Source: Candidatus Eiseniibacteriota bacterium (lineage in GTDB: Bacteria; Eisenbacteria; RBG-16-71-46; CAIMUX01; WJJG01). From it: a DNA stretch of 64,000 nucleotides. The notes below the pieces were generated by a model. That model did no database searches, was not told the DNA's origin, and worked only from the letters and a program-made list of their open reading frames with translations. Position numbers and translations under genes: made by a program. Positions 55,997 to 64,000 of this stretch are shown here, one piece after another (position 1 is the stretch's first letter; the number at the start of each line of letters is the position of its first letter). The DNA lies in assembly GCA_023129715.1 (NCBI GenBank), contig JAGMBO010000031.1:124001-188000 (forward strand), given 5' to 3'.

Positions 55997-56163
55997 AGCC
56001 TCTCGTAGCCAGTCTAGTCTGTCTCACTGGAGCCCACAATCATCGAACTTGCAATGCGTTGGAGCAACAGCCCTTCTTGATGGGGGGCGGGGGGCAAGCG
56101 GGGGATGTCGGGCCGGTCGTCCGTAAGCCACTCGAGCTGCGGCTGTCCCCGGAGCCCAACGCA

Positions 56164-56193
56164 AAGGTCCCCGGCGTGCGCGCCAGGGACCTT
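56164..56193 (-). terminator. Hairpin downstream of tRNA-Ser
   Basis: Arms AAGGTCCC and GGGACCTT enclose a second short GC stem (CGGCG/CGCC). It lies 12 bases past the tRNA 3' end on the minus strand. A short T-run follows, so intrinsic termination is plausible. Confidence 0.55.
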
Positions 56194-56204
56194 GCCCATT
56201 CCCG

Positions 56205-56290
56205 CGGAGAGGGGGGGATTCGAACCCCCGGGACCCGATGGGCCCACTCGCTTTCGAGGCGAGCTCCTTCAACCACTCGGACACCTCTCC
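56205..56290 (-). tRNA. tRNA-Ser (anticodon CGA)
   Basis: The minus strand folds into an 86-nt class II tRNA. The acceptor stem is GGAGAGG/CCTCTCC with G73. The anticodon stem CTCGC/GCGAG encloses CTCGAAA with anticodon CGA, a variable arm follows, and the T arm contains GGTTCGAATCC. CCA is not encoded. It reads UCG codons. Confidence 0.97.
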
Positions 56291-56414
56291 GGCCGTTATC
56301 TCCGACGTCTGCCGGACGCCCCAACGGATACCACACCCGGGGGCGGGAGGTCCACTCCCAGTGGCGAGAGGTCATTTTTCCGTGACTAGAAGGCCCCGCC
56401 TGGTAACACCTCCA

Positions 56415-57743
56415 CTACGCTCCCGAGAAGGTCAATTCGTCGAAGCGCATGCTGGGCGCCCGAGCCGCCGAGTAGCGCCAGGGGTCGTTCCCGACCTCGA
56501 CCAGGTGTTTCCAGGATTCGAGGTGATTGCCCGCCATGTTCATCTCGGAGAGCGGCCGCACCCGCTTGCCATTCTCGATCCAGTGCCCGCGAATCCCGAC
56601 CGAGAAGTCCCCGGTCGTGTCGTTCGAGTTGCCGCCCATGAGGCCGGTGATCAAGATGCCGGTCCCCATGCTGCGCAGCAGGCCCTCGAGGTCCTCATCG
56701 CCGGTCGTGAAGAGCAGGTTGCTCTGCGATCCAGTGGTTGGCTTCATTCCCAGTTTGCTGGCGTAGTAGGTGTCCAGGTAGTAATTGCGCAAGACCCCTT
56801 TCTCGAAGATCGGCAGCTTGCGGGCGGTCATGCCTTCGTTGTCATAGGCCCGGGATCCGAAGCCACCGACCACGAGCGGATCGTCGGTCAGGCTGAACAG
56901 TGGGGAGGCGATCTCATCCCCGATCTTGCCCGCGAGGAACGAACGCTCTTGCTGGATGGCGTTGCCCGAGAGCGCCCCGAGTAACCCGCCCAGCGTGCGC
57001 CGGGCAAGGCGATTCTCAATCACGCACGCGTAGGTTCCGCTCTCCATCGGTTGTTCGCCGATCCCTTCCAGGGCGCGTTGCGTCGCCTTGCGTCCGACCA
57101 CCTCGACCGGCTCCAGATTGTCGCGATGGAGCCCGACCGAGTACCAGTACCCGCTCGGGCGGCGGTCGCCCTGATCGCGGACGGTGACATCGGCGAAGAG
57201 GAAGAAGCTCGTGCCGCGGGCGGTGCCCTCCATGCCGTTGGAGTTGACCAAGGCGGTCTCGTAGGTCGAGTCGGAGCAACTGGAGTTGACCGTGATGATC
57301 TTCTCTCCCCCTGGCGCCGAGCGGGCGGAATCCTCGAGCGCTCCCGCCGTGCGCCGGCGATCGATCCCGGTGACCGATGCGGCGCCGGGGGCATCGTAGA
57401 GCCCGAGGTCGCCCTCGAAGCGATTGGCATAGTAGGCTGGGTCGGCGAGTTTGCGGTGCGGATCGGCGGCCAGCAACCGCGTCATCCCGACTGCGTCAGT
57501 GACAAAGGATTCCAGAGCATCTGGCCGTAGGTCGCTGGTGCTGTGCGCCGAGTAGCGCTCGTCGACGAAGAGCGAGATCGAAACCCCCATCGAGGTCGAC
57601 TGGCGGATGCGGTCGAGCCGGCCATCGAGCCACTCGACTTCGCTATTGCGATTGCGGTAGACCGATGCCCGCGCACCTAGGGCTCCAGCCCGCTTCGCGA
57701 TGCGGATGACGTCGTGTGCCTTCTGTAGCAGTTCCCGACTCAT
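56415..57743 (-). CDS. TldE/PmbA family protein
   Basis: The 442-residue protein is the non-metal partner of TldD-type proteases: ASVYRNRNSEVEWLDGRL at the start, later AYDNEGMTARKLPIFEKGVL and GILITGLMGGNSNDTTGDFS. It has no HExxxH and no signal peptide. It overlaps tldD by ATGA. TldD/TldE pairs cleave unfolded or leader peptides, as in microcin B17 maturation. No leader-peptide gene was found nearby. Confidence 0.9.
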   Translation of the reverse strand: MSRELLQKAHDVIRIAKRAGALGARASVYRNRNSEVEWLDGRLDRIRQSTSMGVSISLFVDERYSAHSTSDLRPDALESFVTDAVGMTRLLAADPHRKLADPAYYANRFEGDLGLYDAPGAASVTGIDRRRTAGALEDSARSAPGGEKIITVNSSCSDSTYETALVNSNGMEGTARGTSFFLFADVTVRDQGDRRPSGYWYSVGLHRDNLEPVEVVGRKATQRALEGIGEQPMESGTYACVIENRLARRTLGGLLGALSGNAIQQERSFLAGKIGDEIASPLFSLTDDPLVVGGFGSRAYDNEGMTARKLPIFEKGVLRNYYLDTYYASKLGMKPTTGSQSNLLFTTGDEDLEGLLRSMGTGILITGLMGGNSNDTTGDFSVGIRGHWIENGKRVRPLSEMNMAGNHLESWKHLVEVGNDPWRYSAARAPSMRFDELTFSGA

Positions 57744-59296
57744 GCGTTCCTCCCTCCGACTGAGATCTCTCCGGCTCTAACCGTCGGCAGACCGAAACCG
57801 ACCGGCACGCGCTGTCCGTCCTTGCCGCAGGTTCCCCCGCTGGCGAACATCGTCAAGTCGGTGCCGACCAGGTCGATACTCTCGAGCACCTTGGGACCGT
57901 TGCCGATCAGGTTGGCGTCCTTGATCACACGGGTCAGCTTGCCGTTCTCGATCAGGTGCCCTTTCTGCAGATAGAAGGTGAAATCGCCGGCGCCGATGTT
58001 GACCTGGCCATTGGCGAAGGTCTCGGCATAGATGCCCTTCTTGACCGAGGCGATCACCTCGGCCGGGTCGTGAGGGCCGGCCAGCATGTACGTGTTGCGC
58101 ATCCGCGGCACCGGCGGGTAGCGGAAAGACTGCCGCCGTCCCGAGCCGGTTGGCGGGACCCGGTAGTGCTTGGACGAGATGCGATCGTGTAGGTAAGAGC
58201 GCAGGATCCCATTCTCGACGAGCACGGTGCGCTGGCCCGGCTCACCTTCGTCGTCGACGTTGATCGATCCGCGCATATGGGGATTGGTGGCGTCGTCGAT
58301 GATCGTCACATGCTCACAGGCGATGCGCTGGCCCATTCGGTCGGCGTAGATCGAGGTGCCCTTGCGATTGAAGTCGGCTTCCATCGGATGGCCCATCGCC
58401 TCGTGGAGCAGAATCCCGGAGGTTCCCGCCGCGAGAACGACCGGCATCTCGCCGGCCGGAGCCTCGACCGCGCTGAACATCTCCTCGACGGTGTCGGCGA
58501 CGAAGTGGGCGTGCCCTACGATACGATCGGTACTGAAGTAGTGAATGTCCTCGCGTGCCGAGAGGGATTCCGAGCAGGTCTCGACGCGGCCATTCTTCAT
58601 GCCGACGCAGGTGAGCCACAGCGTCGCCATCGGACGGTAGTCCTCGACCATCCGGCCCTCGGAATTGACCAGCAGTACATGGGTGCCCTCGTCACCGAGA
58701 AAGATCGAGACCTTCACGAGGTTCGGATTGCGGTTGCGCGCCGCGGAGTTGATCTGCTCGATGATCGGCAGCTTGCGATCGACCCCGACCTCAGCCCAGG
58801 GCAGCCTGATCGGGTAGTAGTTCTTCACCTTGACCGCGGCGATCGCCTGCGGGCGGGCCGTCGGCGTCCCGTCGGCCACTGCCGCGGCGGTCTCGGCCGC
58901 GGAGAGCAGCGCCTGCTCGGTCAACTCCTCGGTGTAGGCGAATCCGGTGGCATCCCCCTTCAGCACGCGCACTCCGGCCCCGAGATCGACGCTGCCGTAG
59001 GCGCGGTTGATCTGGCCATCCTCCATGCCGGTCCAGTGGTTGACCGAGTGCTGCAGGTAGATGTCACAGAAATCGCCGCCACGGGAGAGGCCCTTGGCCA
59101 TTACCCGGTCGAAGACCTGGCTGCCGATGCCGAAGCCCTCGAAGTAGTGCGCGATCCCGCCGGCCGCCTTGCTCTTAGGCCCGGCGCAGAGCTCGAACGC
59201 ACCGGGCCGGCAACCGGCAATCGTCGGCACGGTAATGACGGCAGCGCCCGCTCCGGCCCACTTGAGAAAGCCTCGTCGCCCCAATGACCTCATCAT
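57740..59296 (-). CDS. tldD: TldD family metalloprotease with Tat signal
   Basis: The 518-residue protein starts at ATG 59296 behind GGGAGGAGCAG. The N-terminus has the twin-arginine motif RRGFLK, a hydrophobic stretch and a possible lipobox ending AGC. The protease domain has the HExxxH zinc motif (His298-His303) in LLHEAMGHPMEADF and the usual C-terminal FYLQKGHLIENGKLTRV. TldD proteins are normally cytoplasmic. The neighbour TldE has no signal, so a Tat-hitchhiking complex is possible. Confidence 0.88.
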   Translation of the reverse strand: MMRSLGRRGFLKWAGAGAAVITVPTIAGCRPGAFELCAGPKSKAAGGIAHYFEGFGIGSQVFDRVMAKGLSRGGDFCDIYLQHSVNHWTGMEDGQINRAYGSVDLGAGVRVLKGDATGFAYTEELTEQALLSAAETAAAVADGTPTARPQAIAAVKVKNYYPIRLPWAEVGVDRKLPIIEQINSAARNRNPNLVKVSIFLGDEGTHVLLVNSEGRMVEDYRPMATLWLTCVGMKNGRVETCSESLSAREDIHYFSTDRIVGHAHFVADTVEEMFSAVEAPAGEMPVVLAAGTSGILLHEAMGHPMEADFNRKGTSIYADRMGQRIACEHVTIIDDATNPHMRGSINVDDEGEPGQRTVLVENGILRSYLHDRISSKHYRVPPTGSGRRQSFRYPPVPRMRNTYMLAGPHDPAEVIASVKKGIYAETFANGQVNIGAGDFTFYLQKGHLIENGKLTRVIKDANLIGNGPKVLESIDLVGTDLTMFASGGTCGKDGQRVPVGFGLPTVRAGEISVGGRNA

Positions 59297-59596
59297 CTGC
59301 TCCTCCCTTATGTCCGTCCGCCGGTCACTCAGATTGTCCATGCCGGACTTGCCCGAGCCCAGGGTCTTATGGATCCGCATACGGGCGCCCGCGGGCGCTG
59401 GTCAGAGTGCCCTCTGGTAGTGGGGGGGTGGGTGAGTATAGGCGCACAGAGACGCCACGCGATACCCCGAAGCGGGGGATCACAGGGTCGCGGCGCGATC
59501 CGGCTGGGTCGCGGACCGTTCCTCCTGGGGCGTGCACTGAGCTCACGATGCGGGAATCTCCCCGGCCTGCCTCCTAAAGATGATACGGAAACCAGC

Positions 59597-59710
59597 CCGG
59601 GGATGTTCCGCTAAGCCAGCCGGGGATGTTCCGCCAAGCTGGCCGGGGGTGTTCCGCCAAGCCAGCCGGGGATGTTCCGCCAAGCTGGCCGGGGATGTTC
59701 CGCCGCTACC
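59597..59710. repeat. 23-bp tandem repeat, about five copies
   Basis: Copies begin at 59597, 59620, 59643, 59666 and 59689 (CCGGGGATGTTCCGCCAAGC with small changes). On the minus strand it starts right at the stop codon of the sulfatase-TPR gene. The remaining 59297-59596 gap shows no gene. Confidence 0.9.
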
Positions 59711-62174
59711 GGCCGTCCTCTCCATGGCCGCGCATCATCTCTTGGGCCCTGCGGATATGCCCGCGGATCTGGTCGGCCTCTCCGGTGCTCAGCCCTTTGC
59801 TCAAGGCCTGCTGCCAGAGCACGATAGCGTCCGAGAACTCACCGGCCCGCGCCCTGATGGAGCCGAGATTGGCGTAGGCCCCTCCGGGAGCGTTGCCCAG
59901 CTCGATCGCCTTCTCGTAGGATGTCTCCGCCAAGTCTGTCCGGCCAAGCTCGCTATACAGACTCCCAAGCTCAAAGCGTAGTCTGCCGCTGTTCGGCATT
60001 CCCTGCCCTGCGGCCTTGTAGTGCGCGATCGCCTCTTCCTTCCTTCCGCTCTTGCGCAGGATCCAAGCCTTGCGATAGTGCGCGGCTGGTGAATCCGGAT
60101 CAATGGAGAGCGCCCGATCGCTCAGCCGCTCAGCCTCGACTCGCTGGCCGGTGGCATCGAGAAGGTCGGCGAGTGCGGCCAAGGCCTCCAGATCGTCAGG
60201 GCGCCGCTTGAGAGCCTGGCGGTAGGCCCGCTCAGCTTCCCGGATCCGCTTCCGGATCGTGTATAGCTGGCCGACCTTGATCAGGGCCGACGTCTCGGTC
60301 GGGAAGAGCTCCGCCTCCTGCTCGTAGGCCTGATGGGCCCCCGCGTAGTCCCCTTGCGCCTGCAGGATCTCGCCCAGCTGAACATTCAATCCCGGTTCTT
60401 GCGGCCTTTCTTCCAGCAACGTCCGGGTCTGCTCGAGAGCCTTCTTCGGCTGGCCGGCCAGCAGGTAGGCTCTGGCTTGTTCCTTCAGCAGGCCGAACTC
60501 GTCGGGACATCCCGAGCAATCCGCGATGGCCCGATCGTAGGCCTCGAGTGCCTCCGGTCCTCGGCCCCGGCGCATCAGGCAATGGGCCCGCAGGCGCAGG
60601 GCGATGCGGGTGTGCGGACGCACCCGGAGGAGTGAATCCAGGACGACCAAGGCCTCCGGGACTTGGCCGGTATTGGACAGCTCGAGGGCTCGATCGACGA
60701 CCGGCCGCACCTCGGTCAGCTCCTTGGGATCGGCCCGCGCGGTCTTCTTGGGAGCTGATCCGCCCAGATATCCGAGGCTGCGGAGCTTCTCGATGGTCTC
60801 CTCATCCATGGCCATCGGGGCGTCGGCTTGCTCTTCTCCCTCCAAGATCATCATGAGCTGCGCTTCCATGGCTTCGACGCGTGCCAGCTCCCGGCCGGCC
60901 AGGTTGTGTAACTCCTTGGGATCCTTGTCTAGGTTGTACAGCTCCTGCTGCGGAGCTCGAATGTACTTCCACCACTCCACCTGCAACCCGCGCAAGTCGC
61001 TCATTCCGTAGTCGAGGTTGGGAACCAAGGTTTCGTGATAGAGCCAGGCATGCGCCGGTCCGGTTCTTAGAACCACCGGCAGGAGACTGCGGCCGGCACA
61101 AGGGGGTAACTCCTCGCGGGCGAACCCGAGCGCGTTCCAGGCGGTTGGCAGAAGATCGGTCAAGCTGGCCAGGCCCGCCACCCGATGGTTCCGCCACGGT
61201 GCACCCATCCAGATTCCCCCATCCGGAAGTCGCAGCAGAAGAGGCACCTCTTGGGTTGCGCCGTAGATGAACACCGAGTGGCCCTCTTCCCCATGTTCCC
61301 CGAGGCTCTCCCCATGGTCTCCCGCGATCAGGATCATGGTGCGTTCGACCAAGCCGCGCGATTTCAGACCGTCCATCAGCAGGCCGATCTCACCATCCAT
61401 GAAGGCGATTTCGCCGCTGTAGGGGTCATCGGGAAGTCGGCTCAGATAGGGCTCCGGAGGTTCGTAAGGGCCATGCGGGTCGAAGTAATGGGCCCAGAGG
61501 AAGAAGGGTTCTGCGGTGTGTTCGTCGATCCAGGCCAGCGAGAGGCGTGTGACCTCATCGGCGGGCCGCTCGGTGTAGTCGCCGGGCGACTCTTTCGAGG
61601 GAGATGAGAAATCGTCGTCGTAGTGGTTGAATCCCTGGGCCAGGCCGAAGCGTTGATCGACCGGAAAGGCTCCCAGCACGGCCCCCGTGTCGTACCCCTT
61701 CGCTCCGAGCAACTCGGCCAGGGTGATCGCGTCGTCCGGGAGAACGTAGGTGCCGTTGTGCCGCACTCCATGCTGGAAGGGATAGAGGCCGGTCATGATC
61801 GTTGCATGGGCGGGCAAGGTCACCGGGATCGGTGTGAAAGCCTCCTCGAAGAGCACCCCCTCCGCGGCGATCCGGTCCAGGTGCGGTGTCGTCTGCATGG
61901 GAAAACCGTAGCAAGAGAGGTGATCGCGCCGGGTGGTATCGAGGGTGATCAGAATCAGATTGGTCGGTGGGTCGCTCGGAGCGATCGGCGCCCAGACGGT
62001 TCCCTCCGCGGTGTAGCCTCCACTGCCGGGTCGGGAGGTGCCGGCGGCGCGGTCCGACCGCGACTCGTCCCGCGAGGATTCCTGGGTCGTACAGCCCTGG
62101 CTGGTCGCGAGTCCCAGGATGATTGCGGCGATCAAGCACTGCGCGGCGGTCCTGCGGCTCAGACGTCCCGCCAT
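59706..62174 (-). CDS. Sulfatase-superfamily protein with C-terminal TPR repeats
   Basis: The 822-residue protein has a signal or lipoprotein-like N-terminus (AAIILGLATSQGC). The sulfatase fold shows LITLDTTRRDHLSCYG and AGDHGESLGEHGEEGHS. The nucleophile position is Thr119 in PVTLPAHATIMTG, not Cys or Ser, so a formylglycine sulfatase is unlikely. About nine TPR units fill 490-820. Similar sulfatase-TPR proteins are common in these phyla and of unknown function. The ATG follows GGAGGTTGA. Confidence 0.85.
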   Translation of the reverse strand: MAGRLSRRTAAQCLIAAIILGLATSQGCTTQESSRDESRSDRAAGTSRPGSGGYTAEGTVWAPIAPSDPPTNLILITLDTTRRDHLSCYGFPMQTTPHLDRIAAEGVLFEEAFTPIPVTLPAHATIMTGLYPFQHGVRHNGTYVLPDDAITLAELLGAKGYDTGAVLGAFPVDQRFGLAQGFNHYDDDFSSPSKESPGDYTERPADEVTRLSLAWIDEHTAEPFFLWAHYFDPHGPYEPPEPYLSRLPDDPYSGEIAFMDGEIGLLMDGLKSRGLVERTMILIAGDHGESLGEHGEEGHSVFIYGATQEVPLLLRLPDGGIWMGAPWRNHRVAGLASLTDLLPTAWNALGFAREELPPCAGRSLLPVVLRTGPAHAWLYHETLVPNLDYGMSDLRGLQVEWWKYIRAPQQELYNLDKDPKELHNLAGRELARVEAMEAQLMMILEGEEQADAPMAMDEETIEKLRSLGYLGGSAPKKTARADPKELTEVRPVVDRALELSNTGQVPEALVVLDSLLRVRPHTRIALRLRAHCLMRRGRGPEALEAYDRAIADCSGCPDEFGLLKEQARAYLLAGQPKKALEQTRTLLEERPQEPGLNVQLGEILQAQGDYAGAHQAYEQEAELFPTETSALIKVGQLYTIRKRIREAERAYRQALKRRPDDLEALAALADLLDATGQRVEAERLSDRALSIDPDSPAAHYRKAWILRKSGRKEEAIAHYKAAGQGMPNSGRLRFELGSLYSELGRTDLAETSYEKAIELGNAPGGAYANLGSIRARAGEFSDAIVLWQQALSKGLSTGEADQIRGHIRRAQEMMRGHGEDGR

Positions 62175-62414
62175 TCAACCTCCTGAGTTCGAGATGTGAT
62201 TGTCGTCCGGATGTGAGAAACCGTTGCCGCCTGCCCGATAGGGGTTCTGCGAGGACGGTTCGGCTGGGGTCCTACCGTTCGGTAAGATCCCGACCTTCAT
62301 GCTATCACTCACCAGATGCTTGCGGAAGGCGTGATGTGGCCCGGTACGGAAGATGGCAACATACTGACTGAAGCGGGGCTCGCCTCGGGCTCGCCCGAAG
62401 ACCGCGGCCCGGCA

Positions 62415-63953
62415 TCAGAAACGGCGCACGATCTGGAACTGCATTTGTGACCCTCCCGGCCAAGACGAGTCCGATGGTGTCTTCCAGCCGGTGACATCGG
62501 CAGGATCGGATGCGCTCGAGTCTCCGCCAATCTCGGTATCGCGAACGTGGTGGGCGGTGGCGAGAATGACCTGCTGGATGTGCAGCGCGAATTCAAGGCC
62601 GCCCACGCTCATCTGTCCACCTAAGGCAACCGCTGCCATCTGTACGCGCCGAATCGAAGGCCGCTTGGAGCGCAAGTCGGTGCAGCCGAAGACCAAGAAC
62701 ACGGGTTGCCAGGAATCGATCGCGATGTCGGGGTAGAGATCCCAATACCCCAGGCCTGCGCGAGCGCTGAACCGCGAACCGATTTTCCATTCCCCGGCCA
62801 AGCGACTGCGTAGCCAGTGCCCCTCGATCCTGGCGCGATAGGTGCGCCGCATGCCGAGCAGGTCGATCATGGTCGGTGTAAACGGCCAGAATTCGACCAC
62901 GGCCCTTGACTTCCCCTTTCCATCGACCCGTTCCACTTCAAGGAGATAGCGGGAATCAGGATTGGGTCTTGCCTGTAACGCCAGCAAGTAGGATCGCATC
63001 TCGGCATGGACGTAGTTGAGATGGCCGAATCTCTGTCCGCCCCAGAAGGCTTCACCCTCGAGGTCGGCCCAATAGTCGGTCCTCCGCAGAAGGCAGCTGA
63101 GAGCGTCCCCCGCGTTCCAGCTCAGAGAAGCCTGGGTGAGTCTGTCCTCCCCGGCTGGCGTCATTTCATAGCGCAGTGCCGGGCCGAGCTCACTCCCCGG
63201 GTCATAGAAGGCTCGCCGGATGCTGCCCTCTAGCTGAAAGCCGAATCCGGGCTCAATCCGTCCGGCGAGCGCTTGGTTGCGGCGACAGAGGTCGATTCTG
63301 GCATTCCAGGGGGAGTCGTGAAGATTGCAGGATAGCTCAGGCTGCTGGGACTCGGTGGACCAGTGTCCCTGCACGGACAGGAAGTCCGCCGGCCGGCATC
63401 GCAGCCCCAGGCCGAACCCGCGGAATCGGCTCTTCGCACCGTTGGGACCTTGGGACGATGCGATTCCCTGAATCGTTGTTCCCCCAGGCAGCTCGGTCAC
63501 TCGCGCCGCGCATTCGAATCGGGATGATTCCGAGGAGAGCTCCATTCCCCCGCTGGATCCGCCCCAATCAGCCGACCACCTTGGCTGGGACCAGGCGATG
63601 CCCGCGTGGGCCGTCGTCGTCTCCCACCGACGCGTCCCGACGACGCGTAGACCCGAGGCCGTTCGGCCCAGCGCTCCCCGCTGACCTGTCGCTAGCGGTG
63701 TCACGGGCTGTTGCGAGGTCCATTCCAGTCGAAAGGCCCGGCCTTCATGAAGGAGGGGGGTCTGCCACCACCCGGCCTGATCGTCGATGGGTGAGAGGAA
63801 CGGATCGCTGCCCCATCCGGCCGCGAAGCGGCTGCCGGGTTGCAGGAGGTCGAAGAGTGAGGCGTGTGTCAGCTGGGCTTCTCCGAAGAGGCCCCCCCCC
63901 AGGCCAAACAGGCAGAGGAGAGCCACGGCCAGGAGTCGAGGAGAGCGCCCCAT
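62415..63953 (-). CDS. Probable outer-membrane barrel protein
   Basis: The 512-residue protein has a signal peptide (LLAVALLCLFGLGGGLFGEA). It is beta-rich with alternating aromatic strands throughout (RFRGFGLGLRCRPADFLSV, FGFQLEGSIRRAFY, HLNYVHAEMRSYLLALQA) and ends with the C-terminal Phe QMQFQIVRRF, as in many BAM substrates. No family is recognised. The start has only a weak ribosome site. The 62175-62414 gap toward the sulfatase gene holds a small GC hairpin at 62385-62398 and no gene. Confidence 0.7.
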   Translation of the reverse strand: MGRSPRLLAVALLCLFGLGGGLFGEAQLTHASLFDLLQPGSRFAAGWGSDPFLSPIDDQAGWWQTPLLHEGRAFRLEWTSQQPVTPLATGQRGALGRTASGLRVVGTRRWETTTAHAGIAWSQPRWSADWGGSSGGMELSSESSRFECAARVTELPGGTTIQGIASSQGPNGAKSRFRGFGLGLRCRPADFLSVQGHWSTESQQPELSCNLHDSPWNARIDLCRRNQALAGRIEPGFGFQLEGSIRRAFYDPGSELGPALRYEMTPAGEDRLTQASLSWNAGDALSCLLRRTDYWADLEGEAFWGGQRFGHLNYVHAEMRSYLLALQARPNPDSRYLLEVERVDGKGKSRAVVEFWPFTPTMIDLLGMRRTYRARIEGHWLRSRLAGEWKIGSRFSARAGLGYWDLYPDIAIDSWQPVFLVFGCTDLRSKRPSIRRVQMAAVALGGQMSVGGLEFALHIQQVILATAHHVRDTEIGGDSSASDPADVTGWKTPSDSSWPGGSQMQFQIVRRF

Positions 63954-64000
63954 CTCGGGGGAACACGTCCGCGGTCCACTTTCAGCGTGCGGGCAGATCT

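Noticed and set aside
56014-56389. Open frames on both strands with SEWLKELASKASGPIG-like products
   Set aside because: They are translations through the tRNA-Ser gene, a common annotation artefact.
56415-59296. TldD/TldE as a RiPP maturation locus
   Set aside because: No precursor peptide, cyclodehydratase or exporter is visible in the surrounding sequence.
59597-59710. 23-bp array considered as a CRISPR or an attachment site
   Set aside because: There are no spacers, no integrase and no tRNA at this place; it is a plain tandem repeat.

Overview
The window is a high-G+C bacterial chromosome segment with dense coding on both strands. It has one tRNA gene, no rRNA, no CRISPR array and no recognisable insertion sequence. 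Several features point to a diderm lineage near the FCB/candidate-phylum group: a secreted protein ending in a FlgD/T9SS-like Ig domain, outer-membrane barrel-like proteins, lipoproteins, a DUF5658 protein and a complete bacillithiol pathway. Candidatus Eisenbacteria or a relative would fit, but this is inference from gene content and not a phylogenetic result. The rubrerythrin, superoxide reductase and flavodiiron set indicates an anaerobe or microaerophile that meets oxygen.

Layout. 1-7.1 kb: thiolase 3' end, a decayed ATPase, a VWA lipoprotein, a class C beta-lactamase-like hydrolase and a secreted FlgD-like protein. 7.3-12 kb: membrane sulfatase-like protein, DUF5658 protein, DsbD. 12.3-17.4 kb: threonine aldolase coupled to a hypothetical and a thioredoxin-fold gene, a GNAT, a one-chain Ogt-AlkA alkylation repair enzyme and a methyltransferase. 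17.4-18.2 kb: a lower-GC patch with a DUF3795 gene and a small membrane protein. 18.3-23.5 kb: bshC-bshB1-bshA with a persulfide dioxygenase-like MBL enzyme and a methyltransferase. 23.6-27.7 kb: a large GH38 alpha-mannosidase-like enzyme. 28.2-30.7 kb: a degenerate hybrid histidine kinase and a mannose-6-phosphate isomerase. 30.7-35.1 kb: an O2/ROS reductive-defence island (two ferritin-like proteins, desulfoferrodoxin, PerR, rubrerythrin, flavodiiron protein, rubredoxin) with a PerR-like operator. 35.2-38.3 kb: a secreted TPR-CHAT protein. 38.4-41.3 kb: a Nudix-RsbRD-like fusion, a methyltransferase and a DUF1028 protein. 41.6-48.3 kb: SGNH/TPR protein, polytopic membrane protein, and the carbamoyltransferase/SxtJ/DUF5989 trio, whose carbamoyltransferase carries a His/Asp-rich insertion. 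49-56 kb: barrel protein, DUF2079 protein, and an ADP-forming acyl-CoA synthetase paired with a CoA-transferase-GNAT fusion. 56.2 kb: tRNA-Ser(CGA). 56.4-59.3 kb: TldE/TldD with a Tat-targeted TldD. 59.7-64 kb: sulfatase-TPR lipoprotein and a barrel-like protein.

How the genes fit together. Thiol redox (bacillithiol, the MBL enzyme, DsbD) and reductive oxygen detoxification (Dfx, Rbr, FDP, Rd under PerR) form one coherent oxygen-defence theme. The ACD and CoA-transferase pair suggests acetate/acyl-CoA energy metabolism. The carbamoyltransferase, SGNH, DUF2079, sulfatase-like and ManA/GH38 genes suggest cell-surface glycan or extracellular polymer work.

The most unexplained signal is non-coding. 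Short (23-49 bp) two- to five-copy tandem duplications sit at gene borders, several carrying the stop codon of the upstream gene. Separately, a 64-bp repeat family brackets one membrane-protein gene.
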